DNA of 5,601 nt from JBHJOF01 sp050330055 (lineage in GTDB: Bacteria; Pseudomonadota; Alphaproteobacteria; Kiloniellales; JAKSDN01): positions 1-5,601 of the forward strand of contig JBHJOF010000040.1 in NCBI GenBank assembly GCA_050330055.1, given 5' to 3'. The notes under the pieces were generated by a model that was not told the origin of the DNA, ran no database searches, and was given only the letters and a program-made list of their open reading frames with translations. Shown one piece after another: positions 1-5,481 of this stretch (position 1 is the first letter of the stretch; the number at the start of each line of letters is the position of its first letter). The position numbers and the translations under genes were made by a program.

Positions 1-252
1 GGCCTCGATGATGTCCACGCCGAGTCGATCAAGCTGACGCGCCATCCGGACCTTGTCGCCCGGGGTCATCGAAAAGCCCGGTGCCTGCTCGCCGTCCCGC
101 AGCGTGGTGTCGAAGACGATGACCCGGTTCGGGTCCCTCCCGGGACGCTGGTGGTTCGGGTCCCTCCCGGGACGCTGGTTCTGATCCCTGTCGGAACGCT
201 TGTTTTGGTCCCTGGCGGGACGGGCGGACTTGGCATTCATGGCTGGACTCAT
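1..252 (-). CDS. leuA: 2-isopropylmalate synthase, N-terminal part (runs off the left edge)
   Basis: Reading the minus strand gives an open frame of 84 codons with no stop before the window edge. After a 42-residue extension comes RVIVFDTTLRDGEQAPGFSM, then a stretch ending RLGVDIIEA. This is the first beta strand and active-site loop of the DRE-TIM/HMGL-like family; the R-D pair (residues 52-53) supplies the catalytic Arg and a divalent-metal Asp. LeuA condenses 2-oxoisovalerate with acetyl-CoA, the first committed step of leucine synthesis, in the cytosol. Two in-frame ATGs exist, at 252 and 240. I chose 252 because GGAAAG lies 5 bases upstream, while 240 has no visible ribosome site. The extension is made of about four 8-9-residue repeats rich in R, D, Q, N and P, unlike typical LeuA. 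Homocitrate or citramalate synthase share the motif, but the leucine-codon leader upstream favours LeuA. Confidence 0.83.
   Translation of the reverse strand, partial: MSPAMNAKSARPARDQNKRSDRDQNQRPGRDPNHQRPGRDPNRVIVFDTTLRDGEQAPGFSMTPGDKVRMARQLDRLGVDIIEA
126..226. repeat. In-frame tandem repeat encoding the LeuA N-terminal extension
   Basis: Two perfect 27-bp copies (126-152 and 153-179, each beginning GGTTCGGGTCCCTCCC) are followed by two degenerate 24-bp copies (179-202 and 203-226). All unit lengths are multiples of three, so the leuA frame stays open. On the minus strand they read as RDPN/RDQN-containing units such as RPGRDPN. The perfect identity of the first two copies points to a recent duplication by slippage or unequal exchange. 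Confidence 0.88.
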
Positions 253-257
253 CCTGT

Positions 258-373
258 CTTTCCGGTGGCTCCTCGGCTCGGGCTTCAGCACATGTCCCCT
301 GACCGCTTGCCGCCGGACCGGCGGCGGGAGCGTTCAGGGGCAGATAAGGAGGAGGAGGTCGTCACCGGAGAAG
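258..373 (-). promoter_or_regulatory. leuA leader: Leu-codon segment complementary to the leuA start region
   Basis: In the minus-strand RNA, 373-352 (CUUCUCCGGUG then CUCCUC) can pair with 274-258 (GAGGAG then CACCGGAAAG). The paired blocks are 6 bp (CUCCUC/GAGGAG), 7 bp (UCCGGUG/CACCGGA) and 3 bp (CUU/AAG), with a 5-by-1 internal loop and a one-base bulge. The upstream arm contains the leader peptide's Leu codons. The downstream arm includes GGAAAG, the likely leuA ribosome site, which ends 5 bases before the ATG at 252. The stem encloses the hairpin at 296-340. A ribosome stalled on the Leu codons would hold the upstream arm and expose the leuA start; free passage would let the stem close. 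The pairing is seen in the sequence; the mechanism is inferred. Confidence 0.55.
296..340 (-). promoter_or_regulatory. Long GC-rich hairpin at the leader-peptide stop codon
   Basis: Three stacked stems: CCCCTGA (296-302) with TCAGGGG (334-340), CGCT (304-307) with AGCG (329-332), and GCCGCCG (309-315) with CGGCGGC (319-325), loop GAC. That is 18 base pairs with small interruptions. On the minus strand its 5' arm contains the leader peptide's final CCC TGA, so a terminating ribosome would cover it. No U-run follows, so it is not a standard intrinsic terminator; it may be a pause or folding core of the attenuator. Confidence 0.6.
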
Positions 374-468
374 ACGGCGAGCGTCCGGCCGTCCCGCCGC
401 GAAGCCAGCGCTCCGGCGGTTGCCTGCAGGGCCTCATGCTTCGGCCCCCTTGCCCGCGTCTCCCTCAT
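334..468 (-). CDS. Leucine-rich leader peptide ORF upstream of leuA (44 aa)
   Basis: A minus-strand ORF of 44 codons plus TGA ends 81 bases before the leuA ATG at 252. Its last residues are S-G-D-D-L-L-L-L-I-C-P, with Leu codons CTC CTC CTC CTT at 346-357, then ATC TGC CCC TGA. Four consecutive codons for the end product of the downstream pathway, close to the stop and next to a strong hairpin, is the signature of an amino-acid attenuation leader, as known for the enterobacterial leu and ilv operons. The only in-frame ATG is at 468; an in-frame GTG lies further upstream at 510. The ribosome site is weak: AGGGA about 12 bases before the ATG. The first 30 residues are Arg/Ala-rich and unrecognised, so the true start may differ. 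The product is probably a regulatory by-product of translation and not a functional protein. Confidence 0.68.
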   Translation of the reverse strand: MRETRARGPKHEALQATAGALASRRDGRTLAVFSGDDLLLLICP

Positions 469-474
469 CGAGAG

Positions 475-542
475 GGCAATCCCTGTCGATTTCGCTCGAG
501 TCGACTCCACCGGGGGTCGACTCCGGTTGAGCCGGCAATCCC
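475..542. repeat. Nested short direct repeats and palindrome in the leuA leader/upstream region
   Basis: GGCAATCCC occurs at 475-483 and 534-542 and encloses GTCGACTCC at 500-508 and 516-524. The first inner copy overlaps the perfect 10-bp palindrome GAGTCGACTC (498-507). The symmetrical layout could be an operator or part of the leader fold. No binding protein is identifiable, and short GC-rich repeats can arise by chance. Confidence 0.35.
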
Positions 543-635
543 GCGCCCGGCGTATTCGCCGATCGCATACGCCCGCTCATCAGCCCCAAATCCAAATCCA
601 GACTTTATCTGGGCTCCAGGGCCGCGCCACGGCAC

Positions 636-663
636 ATTATCTAATCTGAACCGTGAATCTTAA
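636..663 (-). promoter_or_regulatory. Candidate leuA promoter
   Basis: On the minus strand, GATAAT (641-636, five of six matches to TATAAT) lies 16 bases after TTAAGA (663-658, four of six matches to TTGACA), in one of the few AT-rich patches of the gap. Transcription would start near 629, giving a leader RNA of about 375 bases before leuA that contains the leader peptide and hairpin. Assigned by eye; moderate support only. Confidence 0.42.
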
Positions 664-698
664 CAAGACCGAAATCTCTAAGCACCACGGCCCGAGGA

Positions 699-744
699 CC
701 CAGGGAGGGCCCCAGGGAGGGCCCAGGGGAGGCCCAGGGGAGGG
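699..744. repeat. Four-copy G-rich tandem repeat upstream of the hydrolase gene
   Basis: Four units of 11-12 bp at 699-710, 711-721, 722-732 and 733-744 follow the pattern CCCAGGG(G)AGG(G). They end 11 bases before the hydrolase ATG, and GGGGA at 746-750 could serve as its ribosome site. The plus strand carries eight G-runs of two to four bases in 46 bases, so a G-quadruplex or competing GGG/CCC hairpins are possible in the 5' untranslated RNA. Confidence 0.85.
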
Positions 745-755
745 CGGGGAGCGGA

Positions 756-1961
756 ATGTCACCAACGCCAGCCTTTCAGGCCCCTGACCGCCGTCACGGG
801 CTCCGCTCCCCGGGCTGCCGGGGGGCCGCCTTCCTGCCGGTGGTCCTCCTGGCCCTGATGGTGGCGGCCTGCTCGCCGGAGCGGGCGCTGGAGGCCAAGC
901 GCCTGCTGCTCGACGTGGCGGCCGGTCCCGGACCCAGCACGCTCAAGGAGGCGACCCAGCCGCCCAGCCGCGAGCCCCTGGAGTTCACGGTCGAGGATCG
1001 CCAGCACGGCGGCGAGCTCTACCGGCCGGCCGGCCGGCAAGGCCGGCCTCTGGTTCTGGTTCCGGGGGTGACGCCGCAGGGCCTGGACGACCCCCGCCTG
1101 GTTGCTTTCGCCAGCTCGCTGGCCCGGGTCGGCTTCCTGGTGCTGGTGCCGGACATCGCCAACCTGCGCGCCCTCAAGGTGCGCGCCTCGGACGCCGTAC
1201 CGATCGCCGATGCCGTACGTTACCTGGCTCATACGCCCAATGGATCGACAGCGCCTCGGCAAGTGGCGCTGGCGGCCATCTCCTACGCCGCCGGGCCCGC
1301 CGTGCTGGCGGCGCTGGAATCCGACGTGACGCCCGACCTGGCCTTCCTGCTGATGATCGGCGGCTACTACGACATGACGGCCGTCGTCACCTTTTTCACC
1401 ACCGGCGCCTACCGGGCAGCGCCAGGCGAGCCCTGGCGCTACGGCGTCCCGAACGCGTACGGCAAATGGGCCTTCGTACGCGGCAACGCCGAGGTGCTGA
1501 ACACACCGGCCGACCGCCGGCTGCTGACCGAGATCGCCCAGCGCAAGATGGATGACCTCGCTGCCGATGTCTCCTACCTGACCGCCCAGCTCGGACCGGA
1601 GGGGCGCAGCGTACTGGCCCTGCTGAACAACCAGGACCCGGAGCGAGTGCCCGAACTCATGGCCGGCCTGCCGGCCGCCATTGCCGACAACATGCGCGGC
1701 CTCGATCTCGCCGGCCGCGACCTGGCCGCCCTCGCGCTGCCGGTCTTCCTGCTGCACGGCCGCGACGACCCGGTGATCCCCTTCACCGAGAGCCAGGCCC
1801 TGGCTGATGCTCTGCCCGGAGACGCGGCCCGTCTCACCCTGGCCGACAACCTGAGCCACGTCGACCTCACCCCCGGAGGCCTGCTCGACGCCCTCACCCT
1901 CTGGCGCGCCTCATACCGCCTGCTGGAAGCCCGCGATGACATGGCGCCGGCGCCGATTTAG
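756..1961 (+). CDS. Predicted alpha/beta-hydrolase lipoprotein (401 aa)
   Basis: The N-terminus is a lipoprotein signal: an Arg-containing n-region, a hydrophobic stretch at residues 24-38 and lipobox V-A-A-C with Cys39, so it is probably lipid-anchored at the periplasmic side. The body fits an alpha/beta-hydrolase fold: strand PLVLVPGVTPQG (98-109), strand GFLVLVPDI (126-134), nucleophile elbow A-I-S-Y-A-A-G with Ser176, acid strand LPVFLLHGRDDPVIPF with Asp337/338, and His368 in NLSHVDL. Ser-Asp-His would form the triad. The elbow has Ala where the usual G-x-S-x-G has Gly on both sides, so activity could be altered. The substrate is unknown; an ester or lipid is plausible next to an acyl-ligase/acyltransferase gene. 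The start at 756 has GGGGA 5 bases upstream. It converges on and overlaps the next gene by 4 bp. A degenerate copy of residues 288-315 lies at 4774-4855. Confidence 0.8.
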   Translation: MSPTPAFQAPDRRHGLRSPGCRGAAFLPVVLLALMVAACSPERALEAKRLLLDVAAGPGPSTLKEATQPPSREPLEFTVEDRQHGGELYRPAGRQGRPLVLVPGVTPQGLDDPRLVAFASSLARVGFLVLVPDIANLRALKVRASDAVPIADAVRYLAHTPNGSTAPRQVALAAISYAAGPAVLAALESDVTPDLAFLLMIGGYYDMTAVVTFFTTGAYRAAPGEPWRYGVPNAYGKWAFVRGNAEVLNTPADRRLLTEIAQRKMDDLAADVSYLTAQLGPEGRSVLALLNNQDPERVPELMAGLPAAIADNMRGLDLAGRDLAALALPVFLLHGRDDPVIPFTESQALADALPGDAARLTLADNLSHVDLTPGGLLDALTLWRASYRLLEARDDMAPAPI

Positions 1962-4711
1962 CCCTGCTCGAGCAATTGGCGGAGCCGATCGTGCAGCGCG
2001 TCCGTGATGCGTTGCGCCGGCGTCTCCCCCTGGCCCTGGTGCTCGAGCTCGGTGGGGTCGAGCGGAGGGCCGATGCGGACCTTGAGGGGCCGCAGCCGCG
2101 GCAGGCTGCGGCGCGTCGGCCAGGCCTCGTAGGTGCCCTCGATGGCAACGGGCACGACAGGTACCCGATGGCGGTCGAGCAGGGCGCCGATGCCCGCCTT
2201 GAAGGGCTGCAGGGTGCCGTCCGGAGAGCGCTGGCCCTCGGGAAACCACACAAGATTGCGGCCGCGCTTCAGCGCAACGGCACCGAATGCCAGGCTCGAT
2301 GCGGTCGCGCGTTCCGGCGCGATCGGCACCACCTGCGTCAGCCGTGCGAAGAGCCGCCGCAAGGGATCCCCGAAGAGAATGCCCGTCCAGCCTGCCCAGA
2401 ACGTATTGCGCAGCAGTCCGTAGTCGAGGCTGCCTGCGAGCGCAAAGGGATCGAGATAGCTGGTGTGGTTGGGCACCAGCACGAAGGGCGCCTGCGGCAT
2501 CCGCTCCCCGCCCGCCTTATGCAGTCGGAAAGCGCTCCGCATGATCAGCCGGTTCAGCAGAAAGAGTGCGCGGCCTGTCGCCTGTGCCACGGCTCCCTGG
2601 CCCTGCAGCCAGCGCTGCTGCCGTTTATCGAGCGCCGCCTCCGGATCGTCGAGCGGCGCCGGCCTGCGGGCCTCACCCGCCCCGCCCGCCGCCAGTTCAG
2701 CCAGCAGGTCCCGGACCGCCTGCATCTCGCCGATCGCTTCTTCGCTGAGGGTGACGCCGGTGCGCTCGGAGATCTCGAAGGTGAGATTCAGCCAGTCGAT
2801 CGAATCGATCCCGAGGTCGAGTTGGAGATCGCTGTTCGGCGTGAGGCGCCGATCGGCGAAGCGCTCGCACAGCAGACTCCAGGCCGCCCTGGCGGCCGGC
2901 TCCTCGAGCAGAGATTGATCCTCGGCCGACATCTCTTCGATCGCGATCGGCGCTCGCCGCGGCGCCTCCTTCGAGTCCTCGCCGCGCAGGCTCCGCTCGT
3001 AACGGTCCGTCAGCAAGTGCCGGCGCGGCTTGCCGAGCCGCGTGCGCGGAATCGACTCGCTGGTGAGAACGAACTCGCCGAGCCTGTTATGGGACGGCAG
3101 CCGCCGGCCCACTTCACGGACGGCATTGTCGATCGCCCGCTTCGCGTCGTCGCCACGCAAAACCTCCGCCTCGGGGACGATGAGCCCGACCAGCCGGCCG
3201 TTTCTTTCGAGGACCGCCACCTCGGCGATGGCCGGGTGCGCCTGATAGGCCTCCTCGACCTTTTCCGGGTCGATGTTCTCGCCGCTTTCGGCCACGATCA
3301 TGGTCGAGCGGCGACCGGCGAGATGGAGATAGCCACCGTCGTCTAGGTAGCCGAGGTCGCCGGTGCGGAACCAGCCGTCCTCGGAGAGCGCCTCGGCCGT
3401 CTTGTCCGGAAGGTTATGGTAGCCGGAGAAGACGCCGGGACCGCGCACCACGACCTCGCCCAAGTGCTTGTCGGCGACCCCTTCGAGCGCGTCGCGGTCG
3501 ATTCTCAGCTCGACGCCCGGCATGGGCCGGCCGGCGTTGTCGAAACGCCGGGCGCCCGGAGGATTATAGGTCAGAAGCGGCGAGGTCTCGGTCAGCCCGT
3601 AGCCGGTTCCGACCTTCCAGCCAAGGCTTTCCAGGCTCCAGGCCAGATCGGGTTTGAGGGCGGCGCCGCCGGAAACCAGGCTGTCGAGATCGGGGCCGAT
3701 CCGCGCGTGCAGGGGCTTGAGGAGCGACTTCCCGAGGCGCAGGCGAAGGCGACGATTGAGGGTCGCGCTCAGCCGCAGCAGCAGGCGGAACGGGCCGGAT
3801 CGAAGGCGGCCCTGCTTGCGCAGGCGGGCCTCGATCCCCGAGACGAGGCCGTCGTAGAGGCGCGGCACGGCGATGATCATGGTCGAGCGGCCCTGGCGTA
3901 TCGCTGCGACGATCTGTGTGCCGGTGAAGCCGCTCGGCAGCACGACGGGCAGGCGCAGGGCAAGCGGGGTCAGCAGGCCGATGACGAAAGGATAGACGTG
4001 ATGCAGCGGCAGCGGCAGCAAGACGCGCTCGTTGCCGCGGATCAGCTTGGCCTCGGCGAGGGTGCGGACCTGATAGCAGAGGTTGCGATGGGACAGCGGC
4101 ACACCCTTGGGCGGGCCGGTGGTGCCGGAGGTATAGAAAAGGACGGCGCGGTCATCGGCCTCGATATCGTCGAACGAGGGCTCGCCATGACGCAGCAGCT
4201 GGCGCCAGGAACGCCTGTCTTCTTCATCGTCGTCGAGCAGGAAGCAGCCGATTTCCGTTTCCTGCAAAACGCCCTCGAGCCGCTCCGCCACCGCCGACGA
4301 CGCGAAGAGGAGCGACAGGCCGCTATCCTTCACGATGTGGCGGAAGGTCTCTTCCGCGCTCTGCGTGTCGATCGGCACCACCGTCGCGCCGCAGCGCAGC
4401 ACGGCAAGACAGGCGATGATCCACTGAGGGCTGTTGCCGGCGCATAGCCCGACGGGATCCCCGCTCCTGACGCCACGGTCCGACAGTCCTCTCGCGAGCA
4501 TCTCTACCTGCTCGGCGAGGCGATCGAAGCTCCAGGAGTGGGCCTCCTCTCTGGCGACGTAGAGCAGCGCCTCCGCCTCGCCGGCCGCGGCAAGATCGCG
4601 GGCAAGCTGCTGCAATGTGTTCGGGAAGGACTCGCGTCGGGCGTCGTCGCCTGCCATGCCGCTGCCTGCCGACGCACGGCCGCACCGCCACTGCGTCGAG
4701 CCTAGTTTCAT
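1958..4711 (-). CDS. Acyl-adenylating ligase / acyl carrier protein / PlsC-type acyltransferase fusion (917 aa)
   Basis: Three domains in one frame. (1) ANL-superfamily ligase, about residues 30-570: P-loop FYTSGTTGPPKG (192-203), YGLTETSP (371-378), GWFRTGDLGY (446-455) and RTRLGKPRR (556-564) with catalytic Lys561. (2) Carrier protein, about 608-675: LGIDSIDW with phosphopantetheine-attachment Ser637. (3) LPLAT/PlsC acyltransferase, about 735-875: NHTSYLD with catalytic His749 and Asp754, FPEGQRS (823-829) and VVPVAIEGT (852-860). Likely role: activate a fatty acid with ATP, load it on the internal carrier and acylate a lysophospholipid or glycerophosphate at the inner membrane. E. coli Aas has a related ligase-acyltransferase pairing, but with the acyltransferase first and no carrier domain in the same chain. 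Start is uncertain: ATG at 4711 has no ribosome site, while Met19 (4657) has a weak AGG 7 bases upstream and fits better with where homology should begin. Confidence 0.88.
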   Translation of the reverse strand: MKLGSTQWRCGRASAGSGMAGDDARRESFPNTLQQLARDLAAAGEAEALLYVAREEAHSWSFDRLAEQVEMLARGLSDRGVRSGDPVGLCAGNSPQWIIACLAVLRCGATVVPIDTQSAEETFRHIVKDSGLSLLFASSAVAERLEGVLQETEIGCFLLDDDEEDRRSWRQLLRHGEPSFDDIEADDRAVLFYTSGTTGPPKGVPLSHRNLCYQVRTLAEAKLIRGNERVLLPLPLHHVYPFVIGLLTPLALRLPVVLPSGFTGTQIVAAIRQGRSTMIIAVPRLYDGLVSGIEARLRKQGRLRSGPFRLLLRLSATLNRRLRLRLGKSLLKPLHARIGPDLDSLVSGGAALKPDLAWSLESLGWKVGTGYGLTETSPLLTYNPPGARRFDNAGRPMPGVELRIDRDALEGVADKHLGEVVVRGPGVFSGYHNLPDKTAEALSEDGWFRTGDLGYLDDGGYLHLAGRRSTMIVAESGENIDPEKVEEAYQAHPAIAEVAVLERNGRLVGLIVPEAEVLRGDDAKRAIDNAVREVGRRLPSHNRLGEFVLTSESIPRTRLGKPRRHLLTDRYERSLRGEDSKEAPRRAPIAIEEMSAEDQSLLEEPAARAAWSLLCERFADRRLTPNSDLQLDLGIDSIDWLNLTFEISERTGVTLSEEAIGEMQAVRDLLAELAAGGAGEARRPAPLDDPEAALDKRQQRWLQGQGAVAQATGRALFLLNRLIMRSAFRLHKAGGERMPQAPFVLVPNHTSYLDPFALAGSLDYGLLRNTFWAGWTGILFGDPLRRLFARLTQVVPIAPERATASSLAFGAVALKRGRNLVWFPEGQRSPDGTLQPFKAGIGALLDRHRVPVVPVAIEGTYEAWPTRRSLPRLRPLKVRIGPPLDPTELEHQGQGETPAQRITDALHDRLRQLLEQG

Positions 4712-4724
4712 GCATGAACAAGAA

Positions 4725-4730
4725 AGTATA
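4725..4730 (-). promoter_or_regulatory. Possible -10 element of the fusion gene
   Basis: TATACT on the minus strand (five of six matches to TATAAT) sits in an AT-rich patch just upstream of the ligase gene. No good -35 lies 16-18 bases upstream; TTGAAA at 4742-4737 is too close. If used, transcription would begin near 4718, only about 7 bases before ATG 4711, which makes either a nearly leaderless mRNA or, more likely, use of the internal Met19 start at 4657. Confidence 0.28.
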
Positions 4731-4773
4731 CGCCAATTTCAAGCGGTAAGTTCCCGAATTGTCTTGCTATCCA

Positions 4774-4855
4774 GCCCTGCCGAATAACCGGGACCCGGAG
4801 CGGTGCCCGCGCTCACGGCCGGCCAGCCGGCCGCATTGCCGACAGCATGCGCGGA
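4774..4855 (+). pseudogene. Relic of a duplicated alpha/beta-hydrolase gene
   Basis: Aligned by eye, 4774-4854 matches hydrolase bases 1617-1699 with 8 substitutions and two one-base deletions in 83 columns (about 88% identity). Examples shared by both copies are GACCCGGAGCG, GCCGGC, ATTGCCGACA and CATGCGCGG. The deletions, near 4802/4803 and 4834/4835, break the frame. When they are allowed for, it reads A-L-P-N-N-R-D-P-E-R, then A-A-I-A-D-S-M-R-G, against hydrolase residues 288-315. Six of the nine differences through 4855 fall at second codon positions, as expected without selection on protein. Similarity fades on both sides, so only an internal fragment survives. It is in the same orientation as the intact gene, about 3.16 kb away, beyond the fusion gene and 17 bases from the stop codon of the YCII gene. 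Confidence 0.75.
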
Positions 4856-4871
4856 GGCGACGGATGAGGCC

Positions 4872-5294
4872 TCAGCGGCCGGCCGTCTTTTCCCGGAGCC
4901 GGGCTTCCTGTTCGGCGAGCTCCGGCGTCAGGGCGTCGCCGAAGTCGGCAGCCTCGAAGACCGGGCGGATCTCGATTTCGCTCGGTCCGGGCATCGGATT
5001 GGGGCAGCGCTTCGCCCACGCGACGGCCTCGGCCATGTCCTTGACCTGCCAGAGCCAGAAGCCGGCGACCAGCTCGCCGGTCGCGGCGAAGGGCCCGTCG
5101 ATGACGCTGCGGCTCGGCCCGTCGAAGGCCACGCGCTTGCCCTCTGACGACGGCTTCAGGCCCTCTCCGGCCTGCATGATGCCGGCCTCGACCAGCTCTT
5201 CGTTGTACCTGCCCATGGCCTCGAGCAGCTCGGTCGTGGGCATGTTGCCCGCTTCGCTGTCCTTCGTCGCCTTCACCAGCACCATAACGCGCAT
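4872..5294 (-). CDS. YCII/DGPF-domain protein (140 aa)
   Basis: The whole protein fits the YCII-related (DGPF) family of small ferredoxin-like-fold proteins. It has start strand MRVMVLVKAT, helix LLEAMGRYNEELVEAG, the family hallmark VIDGPF (D66-F69), then GELVAGFWLWQV, the helix DMAEAVAWAKRCPNP and strand EIEIRPVFE (106-114). Length is normal for the family. A clear ribosome site, AGGAG at 5307-5303, lies 8 bases before the ATG, which fixes the start. Biochemical function is unknown for most members. Many are encoded beside ECF sigma factors (ECF42-type loci), but no sigma gene is visible on either side here. The next gene on the same strand is the ligase fusion, 160 bases downstream, with the hydrolase relic between, so co-transcription is possible but unproven. 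The last 20 residues form a charged tail. Confidence 0.87.
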   Translation of the reverse strand: MRVMVLVKATKDSEAGNMPTTELLEAMGRYNEELVEAGIMQAGEGLKPSSEGKRVAFDGPSRSVIDGPFAATGELVAGFWLWQVKDMAEAVAWAKRCPNPMPGPSEIEIRPVFEAADFGDALTPELAEQEARLREKTAGR

Positions 5295-5481
5295 CGTCTC
5301 GTCTCCTGTGCTCCACGGCGGCCCCAGCGGCCCCGCTGCCGATACGACGAACGGGCGCCGGCGGAGCCGACATCACGCCGCAGCTTTTTGCTCGCGAAGA
5401 GGTCGAGGATGCTGAGGCTTGTTGCAGTAGGCACAGCGGCCTTTGCGGGACGATAGAGACCTGCTGTGCTGCCGACCTTTC
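5295..5481. other. Gene-free stretch upstream of the YCII gene
   Basis: I see no convincing gene, RNA gene or promoter here. The minus strand holds a short open frame ending at 5373 with one C-A-Y-C pair, but its only start (a GTG at 5504) lies within the palindromic repeats, so it is not called as a gene. Confidence 0.5.

Noticed and set aside
296..340. Intrinsic terminator
   Set aside because: The hairpin is strong, but no T-run follows on either strand.
434..580. 48-codon minus-strand frame whose TGA overlaps an ATG (ATGA) of a further short frame
   Set aside because: There is no ribosome site, codon pattern or resemblance to any family; the Leu-run frame explains the region better.
605..637. 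Mini-ORF M-C-R-G-A-A-L-E-P-R as an alternative leader peptide
   Set aside because: Its ATG overlaps the best -10 element, so it would not be transcribed from that promoter, and it has only one Leu codon.
151..663. Plus-strand open frames (170 and 149 codons) across the leuA start and its upstream region
   Set aside because: They lie antisense to leuA and the leader, show no recognisable domain, and are of a kind that GC-rich DNA produces by chance.
759..1859. Long minus-strand open frame of 366 codons inside the hydrolase gene
   Set aside because: It is an antisense shadow: low-complexity G/Q/R/V-rich sequence, no domain, while the plus strand gives a lipobox and an alpha/beta-hydrolase fold.
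1976..4447. Long plus-strand open frames (456 and 343 codons) opposite the fusion gene
   Set aside because: They are antisense to clear ligase, carrier and acyltransferase motifs, and their own translations look like compositional artefacts.
5361..5389. Plus-strand terminator CGGCG...CGCCG followed by CAGCTTTTT
   Set aside because: The stem is only 5 bp with a 12-base loop, the T-run is offset, and there is no plus-strand gene upstream to terminate.
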